Source of the DNA: an uncultured Prevotella sp. | GTDB taxonomy: Bacteria > Bacteroidota > Bacteroidia > Bacteroidales > Bacteroidaceae | Assembly (NCBI GenBank): GCA_900554695.1 | Contig: USHV01000013.1 | Coordinates: 1 to 64,000 of the forward strand | Length of the DNA stretch: 64,000 nt | Reading direction: 5' to 3' | Shown: positions 43,120-51,753 of the stretch, one piece after another | How positions within the stretch are numbered: position 1 is the first letter of the stretch | How the letters are laid out: every line of letters begins with the position of its first letter | Position numbers and translations under genes: made by a program | Notes under the pieces: model-generated | Databases searched by the model: none | Seen by the model: the letters and a program-made list of their open reading frames with translations, nothing else | What the model was told of the DNA's origin: nothing

Positions 43120-44388
43120 ATGTATCTGAAACATATCATATTAGCATTATTCATCTATTGCATCTGTATATCTGTCAGCGCACAGACAAGCGACTCACTT
43201 GTTGTAAACGATTTACGCCAATCGGGCATAAAGTTCTCCAAAAACAACAGCGTGACACTATTGATGAACGGACAGGAGAAATTTGATGATATGTTCAAAG
43301 CCATACGACAGGCACGAAGCAGCATACATCTTGAATATTTCAATTTCAGAAACGACTCCATTGCCGGACTTTTGTTCCAGATACTCGCAGACAAAGCCAA
43401 GGAAGGTGTTGAGGTGAGAGCCTTGTTCGACGGATTTGGAAACGACTCAAACAACCGCCCGCTCCGCAAACGCCATTTGAAGGACATACGCGACAAAGGC
43501 ATTGAAATATACGAGTTCGACCCTATTCGCTTCCCGTGGATAAATCATGTTTTCCACAGAGACCACCGCAAGATAGTCGTCATAGACGGAAAAATAGCAT
43601 ACACGGGCGGAATGAACGTTGCCGATTATTACATAACCGGTACTGAGCAAGTGGGCAAATGGCGTGACATGCATTGCCGTATAGACGGAGACGAAGTAAA
43701 CACCCTCCAGGCTATTTTCCTCAAAATGTGGAATAAAGTCACCGGACAGAATGTTCATGGCGCACAATATTTCAGAGGCTGCTTTCCCGCCACATATTTC
43801 AATGACCTTAAGCCGGACACCTGTGCTTCAGCCGGAAAGAAAATGGTAGGCATAATCAACCGCGAACCGCGCATAAGCAACAAGATCGTACGCACATTCT
43901 ACGAAAGCGCGATAAACAATGCAAAGGACAGCATAAAAATCATAAACCCGTATCTCACGCTGAACAGGAAACTGAAAAAGGCGCTGCGCAAAGCGGTAGA
44001 ACGCGGAGTAAAGGTGGAAATAATGGTCTCAGCGCACGGTGACAGCCCGATAACCCCTGACTGTGTCTTCTACAACGTACATAAACTGATGAAGCATGGT
44101 GCCGACATATACATATATAAGCCGGGATTCCATCACACAAAGGTCATCATGGTTGACGGACGTCTATGCACTGTTGGTAGCGCAAATCTTGATGCCCGCA
44201 GTCTGAACTTCGACTACGAAGAGAACGCTATCATAATCGATAAATGCACGACAAAAGAGCTTTCCGACATGTTTGAAACCGACAAGAACGACTGTTTCAA
44301 ACTGACACCAGAGAGCTGGGATGAATTCAGAACAGGATGGCAGAAGTTTGTAGGATGGTTTGCTCATCTGCTCACCCCGTTCCTTTAA
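43120..44388 (+). CDS. phospholipase D family protein, cardiolipin synthase-like
   Basis: A 422-residue protein with two HKD motifs: HRDHRKIVVIDGKIAYTGG near residue 146 and HHTKVIMVDGRLCTVGSANLD near residue 336. This is the layout of ClsA-type cardiolipin synthases, which join two phosphatidylglycerols. Instead of the usual two N-terminal membrane helices it has a sequence like a Sec signal peptide (MYLKHIILALFIYCICISVSAQ). So the catalytic part may be periplasmic or held by one helix. Cardiolipin synthesis is the best guess; another PLD-type transfer is possible. It converges with a regulator gene 3 bp downstream. Confidence 0.85.
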   Translation: MYLKHIILALFIYCICISVSAQTSDSLVVNDLRQSGIKFSKNNSVTLLMNGQEKFDDMFKAIRQARSSIHLEYFNFRNDSIAGLLFQILADKAKEGVEVRALFDGFGNDSNNRPLRKRHLKDIRDKGIEIYEFDPIRFPWINHVFHRDHRKIVVIDGKIAYTGGMNVADYYITGTEQVGKWRDMHCRIDGDEVNTLQAIFLKMWNKVTGQNVHGAQYFRGCFPATYFNDLKPDTCASAGKKMVGIINREPRISNKIVRTFYESAINNAKDSIKIINPYLTLNRKLKKALRKAVERGVKVEIMVSAHGDSPITPDCVFYNVHKLMKHGADIYIYKPGFHHTKVIMVDGRLCTVGSANLDARSLNFDYEENAIIIDKCTTKELSDMFETDKNDCFKLTPESWDEFRTGWQKFVGWFAHLLTPFL

Positions 44389-44391
44389 TAT

Positions 44392-44982
44392 TCAAATGCT
44401 GTTTATATCGACGAAACCATTCATCACAGCATAAGCAGTCAGAGAAGCAACGCTTCTCAATTTCAATTTCGCCATCAGGTTCTTCCTGTGTGTTATAACA
44501 GTCGATATACCGATACCCAACTTGTCGGCTATCTCCTTGTTGATATATCCCTTGACAATCAACGACATCACCTCAACTTCTCTTGCCGACAAAACCGATT
44601 GACGCACACCATCATCCGTACCCGGCAAATTCCGTCCGTTGGCATGAGCATAATGCTCAAGCATGAGAAGTGATTTCAGAAGATGATTTTCAGAAAGACT
44701 GACGCATATATTGTGAAAGCCCTCCGCAAGAACGGAAGGCTCACTGAAATGTGACAACACTATAGTCTTTTTCTTATGCCGGACAAAGAAGTCCTTATGT
44801 TCCAGGACGACATTGATGTTGACGAAATAATGGAAATAATGTTCCGGTCTGTTGGCTTCAAGCTCGGCAAACGACCGGAAATTATCCACATCCATTATCG
44901 GCATGACGTTCTGCAACATATTCTTCAGCCCAAGGCCGGCAAACGTATTCGAATCTACTATAACAACACAAGGTCTATCCAT
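44392..44982 (-). CDS. LuxR/NarL-type regulator with degenerate receiver-like domain
   Basis: A 196-residue protein. The first 120 residues resemble a response-regulator receiver (CVVIVDSNTFAGLGLKNMLQ) but keep only one early acidic residue (Asp10). The expected phosphorylated Asp is replaced in HYFVNINVV, where Asn55 or Asn57 stands. So control by phosphorylation is unlikely. The C-terminal LuxR-type HTH runs from about 133: LSAREVEVMSLIVKGYINKEIA, then TVITHRKNLMAKLKL. It begins 15 bp after nrdG and is likely cotranscribed with nrdD-nrdG. Its HTH and tail (VDINSI) closely resemble those of the hemerythrin regulator at 47807-48766. Confidence 0.82.
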   Translation of the reverse strand: MDRPCVVIVDSNTFAGLGLKNMLQNVMPIMDVDNFRSFAELEANRPEHYFHYFVNINVVLEHKDFFVRHKKKTIVLSHFSEPSVLAEGFHNICVSLSENHLLKSLLMLEHYAHANGRNLPGTDDGVRQSVLSAREVEVMSLIVKGYINKEIADKLGIGISTVITHRKNLMAKLKLRSVASLTAYAVMNGFVDINSI

Positions 44983-44997
44983 ACAATAAAATAATGT

Positions 44998-45474
44998 TTA
45001 GTTCATGGCGTTTTTCCAAAAACGATATGTGATATCGGTAAAATCATCTCCCGACACACGCTTGTAAAGACGCTGATTGGTGGTCTGGTCTTTAAGACAA
45101 CCGAGATGCTTTATGTACGGACCTACCTTTATATAGTCAAAATCCGACTTCCTTACCTTCGACGGTATTCTCTGTCTTCCACTATACCACCCAATTTTAT
45201 ATTGCGGGTACTCGCGACGCAGAAAACGTGCCAGAACATTGACATACTCCGGTTCCGCATCACCTCCCATGAAACATATACACGTAATGTCGTTTCCGTA
45301 TTCGCGTATGAAGTTCTCAAGTACGATCGGTGTAAGCGGCACACCTGTATCCTCCCACAGATAACTGCTGTGGCATCCCGGACAATGGCATGGGCAGTTC
45401 GATATGTTTATCGAAAGCGTAACCTCGTCCGGGATTTCCTGAAAGACTATTCCGTAATTGATATATTTCAACAT
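44998..45474 (-). CDS. nrdG: anaerobic ribonucleotide reductase activating protein
   Basis: Radical SAM enzyme that makes the glycyl radical on NrdD. Start at 45474 (MLKYINYG) gives 158 residues; the longer frame overlaps nrdD. The motif NCPCHCPGC has the CX3CX2C cluster-binding pattern, with one extra Cys between, near residues 28-35. ICFMGGDAE follows as in other NrdG proteins. It starts 25 bp after nrdD and precedes the LuxR-type regulator, in one operon. Confidence 0.92.
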   Translation of the reverse strand: MLKYINYGIVFQEIPDEVTLSINISNCPCHCPGCHSSYLWEDTGVPLTPIVLENFIREYGNDITCICFMGGDAEPEYVNVLARFLRREYPQYKIGWYSGRQRIPSKVRKSDFDYIKVGPYIKHLGCLKDQTTNQRLYKRVSGDDFTDITYRFWKNAMN

Positions 45475-45499
45475 ATATATGCAATACTTATTTATCGAC

Positions 45500-47614
45500 T
45501 CAAGCCTCAACCATCTTCGTCTTATCAGCATAATATCTGCGGGCAGCCTCCTGCTGACGCGCCTGTGAGAAATTGCTCACGCGTTTCAGATAGCCGATGA
45601 TACGTGTGACGTAATCTATGTTCTTGCTGTGGCAGTGAGGACATTCCTTCAGATAGCGTTTGTCTATGTGTCCACAGTCATTACATACCGTGTTCGGAAT
45701 ATTGAACGTGAAATAATTGCAACCCTCAACAGCGGCAACCTTCAGCAGATGACGGTATTGTGGTTTCGACAAGTGCTCGTCCAGATTCATGTGCAGAGCC
45801 GAGCCACCAGTCAGATGCTCTATGTATGGCGCACCGTGCAGCTTGAACTTATCCATTATGTTCAGGCTGTCGTCTTCCACAACATAGAAATAACTGTTAT
45901 AACAATCGCGCGGGACAAAATATCCGTCTTCCCTATCCCACTTCGCATGCTTCACTCCTACATTCTCAGCAGGTATCATCTCACAGTTGAACATCACTTC
46001 TTTAGTGCGGTATTTCTTGTTATAGTCCTCCACGATACCGAGAACCGACTGCACGAAATGCAGATAGTCAGGATTGTCGTTTATCTTCAGCCCGAGGAAC
46101 TCAGCGGCTTCCACCAGACCGTTCACACCGATAGTAAGATACTGACGGCTCATGTTTATGTATCCCGCATCGAAGAGAGGCAACATCTTATGCTTCTGCA
46201 ACTCTTTCAGATTTTCATTATAAGCAAGCTGAACCTTATGACACAGATCCACTACCTCTGCCAGAAACTCCTTATAATCCATCTTATTGTTGACAGCATA
46301 TTGTATGCAACGGTTCAGATTTATCGTAAGTACGCTCTTCGAACCTGTCGAGACGCCTCCTGCTCCAAGAGTATAACTGAATCCGTTGTCCTGTATCTCA
46401 TTACGCAGACGGCAACAAGAACTGAGTGAGTCGGCATTATCACTCATATATGTAAAGAACGAATGGCCTTCCGAATACATTTCAGCAGTGAAATCGGCCC
46501 ACTCCTTGTCAACCGCATCACCGTCCTTTGTCAGCAGTGCCATTGTCTCCACGGGGAATGTAAGTATTGTTTTCGTACGTTCCTTGTTAAACCATTTCAT
46601 GAATCTTTTCTGCAACCATGAAAGTCCGTCCCAATCCGGCTTAGATCCGTCAGGGAAGCGGAATTCACCGAAAAGGCTCTCGAAGTATGGTTTGTCATAA
46701 TAAGCCACGTTCCAGAACACAGCCTGATAGTTGCGCGCTCCTGTCGGTTGGTTGATTGAATACACAATCTGCTCGAAACAGTCTGTTATCATCTTGTCTA
46801 TCGTGCGCTGCTTCAGCGACAGATCCACAACCTTGTCGGGTTCCTTCCAGTAATCCTTACCGTATTCCAGACCTATGAAATAGTTAAGATACATCAGAAA
46901 TTCCGGAGTCGCGCACGCACCGCTGAGCATACTTGAAACCATAAACACCATATTCACAAAACCTCCACAGAACGATTTCAGATTTGTCGGCGCAGTAGAA
47001 TTTCCACCTATCGACATGGTGCCACCGATCAGCCACGGATACATGGTTATAGAAGCACAATAGTTTGCAAGACTCGTCTCATCATTCTTATATATGAAAT
47101 GATGCGTCAGCTTATCAATGTATTCGTCGGCAACTTCCTTGCCATACATTTTCTTTATTCTGTCTGTAAGCAGTCGTCTGTTCAGACGTATGAAGCCGGA
47201 CTTCGGCAGCTCACCTATGAGGGTGGCGATATTCTTATGCTCAACATTTGCATTTGCGTCATACTTGGATCCTGTTGCGGCATTCGAGGCATTGCAATAC
47301 TCAGTAAGGAACTTGAGCTTTTCCATTGTCTCACGGTCCTCCGTATGTCTTTGTCTGTAAAGCATGAACGATTTTGCAACCTTATAATATCCTTCCTGCA
47401 TTAAGGCCATCTCCACCTGATTCTGGATGTCCTCCACCTTTATGCCATCATGCATATCCAAGTGGCTGAGGATTTTAGATAACGAACACAAATCCATTTC
47501 TTCATTCACCGAATTGAACGCCTTTATTATTGCGTTCATGATTTTGTCAAGAGAGAAGCGTTCGCGAGAACCATCTCTTTTCATGATTGTAAATTCTTTC
47601 ATACCTTTAGTCAT
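45500..47614 (-). CDS. nrdD: anaerobic ribonucleoside-triphosphate reductase (class III)
   Basis: Makes deoxyribonucleotides without oxygen by glycyl-radical chemistry. The 704 residues begin with an ATP-cone (about 8-100; MKRDGSRERFSLDKIMNAI). The catalytic barrel follows. A zinc site is formed by CNDC and CPHC near the end. The radical Gly is Gly674 in TRIIGYLKR. The start at 47614 or 47602 cannot be separated. It is preceded by a leader with repeated motifs (47626-47700) and followed by nrdG and a regulator gene. It is the only ribonucleotide reductase in the window. Confidence 0.95.
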   Translation of the reverse strand: MTKGMKEFTIMKRDGSRERFSLDKIMNAIIKAFNSVNEEMDLCSLSKILSHLDMHDGIKVEDIQNQVEMALMQEGYYKVAKSFMLYRQRHTEDRETMEKLKFLTEYCNASNAATGSKYDANANVEHKNIATLIGELPKSGFIRLNRRLLTDRIKKMYGKEVADEYIDKLTHHFIYKNDETSLANYCASITMYPWLIGGTMSIGGNSTAPTNLKSFCGGFVNMVFMVSSMLSGACATPEFLMYLNYFIGLEYGKDYWKEPDKVVDLSLKQRTIDKMITDCFEQIVYSINQPTGARNYQAVFWNVAYYDKPYFESLFGEFRFPDGSKPDWDGLSWLQKRFMKWFNKERTKTILTFPVETMALLTKDGDAVDKEWADFTAEMYSEGHSFFTYMSDNADSLSSCCRLRNEIQDNGFSYTLGAGGVSTGSKSVLTINLNRCIQYAVNNKMDYKEFLAEVVDLCHKVQLAYNENLKELQKHKMLPLFDAGYINMSRQYLTIGVNGLVEAAEFLGLKINDNPDYLHFVQSVLGIVEDYNKKYRTKEVMFNCEMIPAENVGVKHAKWDREDGYFVPRDCYNSYFYVVEDDSLNIMDKFKLHGAPYIEHLTGGSALHMNLDEHLSKPQYRHLLKVAAVEGCNYFTFNIPNTVCNDCGHIDKRYLKECPHCHSKNIDYVTRIIGYLKRVSNFSQARQQEAARRYYADKTKMVEA

Positions 47615-47625
47615 TCTTCTTTACC

Positions 47626-47700
47626 ATTACGGACAACTTTTTCCATATTACTTTTGAAAAAGTTTTCCAAAACGGATAACTTTTAAAAATTATCCGTAAT
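47626..47700 (-). promoter_or_regulatory. nrdD leader with three copies of a repeat motif and alternative hairpins
   Basis: On the minus strand three related motifs follow each other: ATTACGGATAATTTTT (inverted), AAAAGTTATCCGT, and AAAAAGTTGTCCGTAAT. Motifs 1 and 2 form a hairpin, 8 bp or more (47672-47697), followed by TTTT. Motifs 1 and 3 can instead pair over 16 positions (two G-U). The region lies between the putative promoter (47735-47742) and the ATG. It may be an RNA switch or a set of protein-binding sites. Confidence 0.6.
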
Positions 47701-47734
47701 GATAGTTACACATTTTATTCATTAAAAACAGGTG

Positions 47735-47742
47735 CAAAGATA
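47735..47742 (-). promoter_or_regulatory. nrdD promoter -7 element
   Basis: TATCTTTG on the minus strand matches TAnnTTTG, 120 bp before the nrdD ATG. The -33 region is weak (TGTG). If right, the leader is about 110 nt and contains all three repeated motifs. Confidence 0.5.
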
Positions 47743-47806
47743 GACAAAATTATATAATACCACATCATTGCATAATTGTTTTTTTCAATAAAAAAGCAAA
47801 AATTTT

Positions 47807-48766
47807 TTACAGTCTTACGGTAGAAATATCCACAAGATTGTTCACTATTGCGTATATGGTAAGACCTGCCACGCTGTGTATCTGCAACTTACGTGCAATG
47901 TTCCTTCTATGCGTAATCACCGTATTTATAGATATACACAGATGTTCGGCAATTTCCTTGTTCGACATACCCTGCACAAGACTTACAATGACTTCCTTCT
48001 CGCGTTCACCCAACATCTCGCCGCCATCATTTTTCTTACCTATCATATTTGAGATATTCTGGCTGACTCCACTCTGACGCGACTTATGCTCAAGGATCCT
48101 TATGGCGGGTATAAATATCTTATCCTCCACCTCGGCATGCAACGACAACCATTCCTCATTATTATATATATCATACAATGTTGCCGAAAGCTGATTGTTA
48201 TGCAGTCCGTCGCCTGGCAGGTATTTTATTATGATACTCTTAAGCTCCCTGAGTCTGTCGCTTTCCTGTCCATGATGCTTAGAATAAGTGTCGATGTCGT
48301 AACTGCCCGTAGGCCTACCGTCGAGCAAAGCCTCAACATAAGGAAAGACATTCTTCTCCTCATATCTCATATGTGATGTTATGGCGTGTGCATATTCGTC
48401 ATAAAGTTTCATTATCAGTCCGGCAAGATTGTCGCCTTCATCCAATGCACCAACAAGTTCACGACGTATAAAAGGCAACTGGAAACCGAGAAAATACTCA
48501 TGGCTTGCCTTAAGATATTGAAGCAAAGTCGGTACTGATAGCTTGCTTATGTCGTCGGCATTCAGATAACCATTGATTGTGAAGTTCACTACAGCCATGA
48601 ACGTAAACGTATCCACATTCTGTTCACTGCATACCTCACTCACTGTCTTATCGCCGAACCCCAGGCTTATTCCGAAACTACCGAGACACTGCAACAGATT
48701 GTAATTATCCTTTATCAAGGATATCATCTTGTCGCTTGCCTCATACATCTTAAAACTTCTCATCAC
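47807..48766 (-). CDS. hemerythrin-domain LuxR/NarL-type regulator
   Basis: A 319-residue fusion. Residues of about 25-65 resemble the ScdA_N (DUF542) domain of RIC/YtfE iron-cluster repair proteins, but the usual CCGG is LGFG (35-38). A hemerythrin-like domain (about 85-235) has the His and Glu ligands expected for a di-iron site: ASHEYFLGF, SHMRYEEKNVFPYVE, KHHGQESDRL and LHAEVEDKIFIPA. A LuxR-type HTH ends the protein (LGEREKEVIVSLVQGMSNKEIA, TVITHRRNIARKLQI). It probably senses oxygen, NO or redox state at the di-iron site and controls transcription. It lies 192 bp upstream of nrdD on the same strand. Confidence 0.85.
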   Translation of the reverse strand: MMRSFKMYEASDKMISLIKDNYNLLQCLGSFGISLGFGDKTVSEVCSEQNVDTFTFMAVVNFTINGYLNADDISKLSVPTLLQYLKASHEYFLGFQLPFIRRELVGALDEGDNLAGLIMKLYDEYAHAITSHMRYEEKNVFPYVEALLDGRPTGSYDIDTYSKHHGQESDRLRELKSIIIKYLPGDGLHNNQLSATLYDIYNNEEWLSLHAEVEDKIFIPAIRILEHKSRQSGVSQNISNMIGKKNDGGEMLGEREKEVIVSLVQGMSNKEIAEHLCISINTVITHRRNIARKLQIHSVAGLTIYAIVNNLVDISTVRL

Positions 48767-48926
48767 ACATTATCATACATATTTATAACCGCAAAATAAC
48801 AAAAAACTTATGACACCCACAATAATTATTTATAGGTATTTTATACACGTACAACCTTCTCACAGCCCCTTCAGCCTCAATGGAATACCGACTTATTGTT
48901 ACTGTCATTTTACTCAAATTTAAGTA

Positions 48927-48957
48927 TTGTGCGGATAATGCGATAGAAATAACTTTG
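48927..48957 (+). promoter_or_regulatory. promoter of the porin-imelysin-cytochrome locus
   Basis: TTG (48927-48929), 20-bp spacer, TAACTTTG (48950-48957), 33 bp before the porin ATG. Confidence 0.75.
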
Positions 48958-48990
48958 CAATCATAAAAAAAACAAACCAATCTAAAAAAT

Positions 48991-50328
48991 ATGAGAAAAA
49001 ACATTATCCTTTCCGCGACTGTATTGCTGGTATTTTCGATATGTCCATCCATCATCGAAGCACAGACAGTTACGTCCGACAGTGTACAACAGCACGTATC
49101 CGGAAACCGTCTGAGTATCGGCGGATACGGAGAAGTGGCGCTCACCCGCAATTTTTTCAGCGACAACATCTACCGTTACCGCAGTCCTCAAGACTACAAG
49201 AATGATCCAAGCCACGGTCGTTTCGACATTCCGCATGCCGTGATATACATAAGTTACAATTTTGGCAAAGGCTGGACAATGTCAAGCGAGATTGAATTTG
49301 AACATGGTGGCACAGGTGGCGCATCTGAAAAAGAATGGGAAGAAGGTGGCGAATGGGAACAAGAGACAGAAAAAGGAGGCGAGGTAGAACTCGAGCAATT
49401 CTGGATACAGAAATCGTTCGCCCCCTGGGCCAACATCCGTCTTGGTCATTTTGTCGTCCCAGTCGGTCTGACAAATGCCTACCACGAACCGCTCAACTTC
49501 TTCACCGTCTATCGTCCCGAAGGCGAGTCAACCATCCTTCCATGTACATGGCATGATACCGGTATCAGCTTTTGGGGACGTGCCGGCGACTTCCGTTACG
49601 AGCTCCAAGTCATCGCCGGCCTCGATGCCATGCTGTTCAGCCGCGACAACTGGATCCAGGGCGGTGCCGGATCGCCTTTCGAGTTCAAAGTATCCAACAA
49701 ATACGGATTCGCCGCCCGACTCGACAACTACACTGTTCCAGGTCTGCGTATAGGCTTTAGCGGTTACTACGGACGTTCGATGCACAACACCTTTCCACAC
49801 GACATGGAAAATGAAGGCCAAGTCAATCAGAAAGTGAAAGGTGATGTTTTTATCGGCGCAATAGACTTCACATTCAACAGATATAACTGGATTGTCCGTG
49901 GTAGCGCTGACTATGGCTATCTGCGCGACGCAGCCAAAATAAGCAGCATCAAGGCTAACAGCGGCGGAGGCAGCTCACCGGTCAACAAGTCTGAGGTAGG
50001 CAAGAACGCCTTAGCAGTCGGCATCGAAGCCGGCTACGACATTTTCTCACAGATACCACGATTGAGAAACGACAACCAGAAACTCTATCTGTTCTCGCGT
50101 TACGAATACTACGACTCTTACATTCCTGCCGCATCACAATCACACGCATTCAACTACACCGCGAAAAATCGCTTTGCCGTCGGAGTAAACTACCATCCCG
50201 TACCTGAGATTGCCGTCAAGGCCGAATATTCAAAACGATACTTCAACAAGACCACAACCGCCGGTCTGCACTACAACGACGAACCATCAGTGTCTATAGG
50301 TATCGCATATCAGGGATTTTTTCTTTAA
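48991..50328 (+). CDS. outer-membrane porin-like protein with acidic loop
   Basis: A 445-residue beta-barrel protein with a signal peptide (MRKNIILSATVLLVFSICPS, ending IEAQ). Alternating aromatic and polar strands and a C-terminal Phe (QGFFL) fit an outer-membrane barrel, related to phosphate-selective porins (OprO/OprP type). An insertion at about residues 107-135 (SEKEWEEGGEWEQETEKGG) is very rich in Glu and probably faces the outside or the pore. It could bind metal ions. Imelysin and di-haem genes follow within 33 and 100 bp, suggesting uptake of iron or a similar metal rather than phosphate; that part is inference. Confidence 0.8.
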   Translation: MRKNIILSATVLLVFSICPSIIEAQTVTSDSVQQHVSGNRLSIGGYGEVALTRNFFSDNIYRYRSPQDYKNDPSHGRFDIPHAVIYISYNFGKGWTMSSEIEFEHGGTGGASEKEWEEGGEWEQETEKGGEVELEQFWIQKSFAPWANIRLGHFVVPVGLTNAYHEPLNFFTVYRPEGESTILPCTWHDTGISFWGRAGDFRYELQVIAGLDAMLFSRDNWIQGGAGSPFEFKVSNKYGFAARLDNYTVPGLRIGFSGYYGRSMHNTFPHDMENEGQVNQKVKGDVFIGAIDFTFNRYNWIVRGSADYGYLRDAAKISSIKANSGGGSSPVNKSEVGKNALAVGIEAGYDIFSQIPRLRNDNQKLYLFSRYEYYDSYIPAASQSHAFNYTAKNRFAVGVNYHPVPEIAVKAEYSKRYFNKTTTAGLHYNDEPSVSIGIAYQGFFL

Positions 50329-50361
50329 CTAAATAAACTCAAATTAATAAAAACAAACAGA

Positions 50362-51654
50362 ATGAAAAAACTTTTCTATTACGTGGCCCTATGTTTGGCC
50401 ACAACAGCAGGTTTCTCATCATGTAGCGATGATGATGATAACGAGAGTCATGCTGAGACTGAGCTCAAGAAACAGGAGGAAATGAAAGATCTCACGACAA
50501 CCTACGTCAACGATGTGGTATATTATACCTACGGAAAACTTGCCGATGCCACAGAATCACTATACGGAAAAATCGAGACGATGAAGTCGAACCTATCTGC
50601 TGGCAACCTTACACAAGATCAGATAGACGATGTCTGCAACACATTCCTTGAAGCTCGTGCTTGGTGGGAAAAAAGCGAGGCATGGCTCTATGGTCCGGCT
50701 GATGTCCATGGCATCGATCCGCACATCGACACATGGCCACTGAGCCGTGACGGTCTCGCTACATTCCTGAAAAACAACAAAAATACAATCTTTGCTTCTG
50801 GATATGACATCAATGATGCCATCGAACAGGTGAGCAATAACAACAACGAAGACTCATGGCTCGGTTTCCATGGATTGGAGTTCATACTTTTCAGAAACGG
50901 CAACCCACGTACTGTAAGCGACTTCAACGGCGAGGAAACAGCCTCAGAGTTTGTCGGTTCAGGTGTTGACGGCAAGTTGGAGCTCGACTTTGCACTTGCC
51001 GTGGCCGGTGACCTGCGCGATCACTGCTACTGGCTCGAAGTTGGTTGGAAAGGCGAAAGCGCACCTTCTGACCGTATAGCACGCTGCCAGGAGCGCGGTT
51101 TCACTCTCACCACACAAGGCACTTACACCGGACAAGCACTACTCAATCCGGGCAGCGACAGTCCTTACACATCCTGGCGCAATGTGCTGGCAACCATCAT
51201 CGACTCCGGCTGTATGAACATCGCACAGGAAGTGTCCGACCAGAAAATGGGTCAGGTATGGCGTTGTGCCACCGGACAGGCCAATACCGGAACCGAAGCC
51301 GACGATCCCAACTACATAGAGTCTCCATACAGCTACAAGTCATTCACCGATTTCTACGACAACATTGTCAGCATAAAGAATGCTCTTTACGGCAACATCG
51401 ATGGCTCTACATACAACAGAAATTCCATTATGGCTTATCTCACCAAATACAAACCTGAACTTGCAACAGGAATCAAGTCCGCACTCGACGCATCGTTCGC
51501 AGCACTCGATGTTTGTCTGCAGGGCCGTCCTTTCGTACTCATAGCCGGCAGTGGAACACAGCAAGAGCTCGACAATGTCGAGAACGCAATGACCGCCATA
51601 AACAGCCTGAATACCGCTCTCAACGAGGCTAAAGACTGGATTATAGCAAACTGA
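50362..51654 (+). CDS. imelysin family lipoprotein
   Basis: A 430-residue lipoprotein with lipobox FSSC (Cys21) and an Asp-rich stretch after it (SDDDDNE). The imelysin (peptidase M75-like) signature GFHGLEF appears near residue 167, the GxHxxE motif. A second landmark is HIDTWPLSRDGL. Imelysins are surface or periplasmic proteins tied to iron uptake (IrpA, EfeO relatives). Length fits a two-bundle imelysin. It is the second gene of the locus, 33 bp after the porin gene, followed by a di-haem protein. Confidence 0.9.
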   Translation: MKKLFYYVALCLATTAGFSSCSDDDDNESHAETELKKQEEMKDLTTTYVNDVVYYTYGKLADATESLYGKIETMKSNLSAGNLTQDQIDDVCNTFLEARAWWEKSEAWLYGPADVHGIDPHIDTWPLSRDGLATFLKNNKNTIFASGYDINDAIEQVSNNNNEDSWLGFHGLEFILFRNGNPRTVSDFNGEETASEFVGSGVDGKLELDFALAVAGDLRDHCYWLEVGWKGESAPSDRIARCQERGFTLTTQGTYTGQALLNPGSDSPYTSWRNVLATIIDSGCMNIAQEVSDQKMGQVWRCATGQANTGTEADDPNYIESPYSYKSFTDFYDNIVSIKNALYGNIDGSTYNRNSIMAYLTKYKPELATGIKSALDASFAALDVCLQGRPFVLIAGSGTQQELDNVENAMTAINSLNTALNEAKDWIIAN

Positions 51655-51753
51655 TATAGTAACAACATTCTTCATTTCCCATACCCGGCATGATAACTGG
51701 TCGGGTATGGGTTCAGACAATATGCAAACGTACAAATTCAAATTTCACCGACT

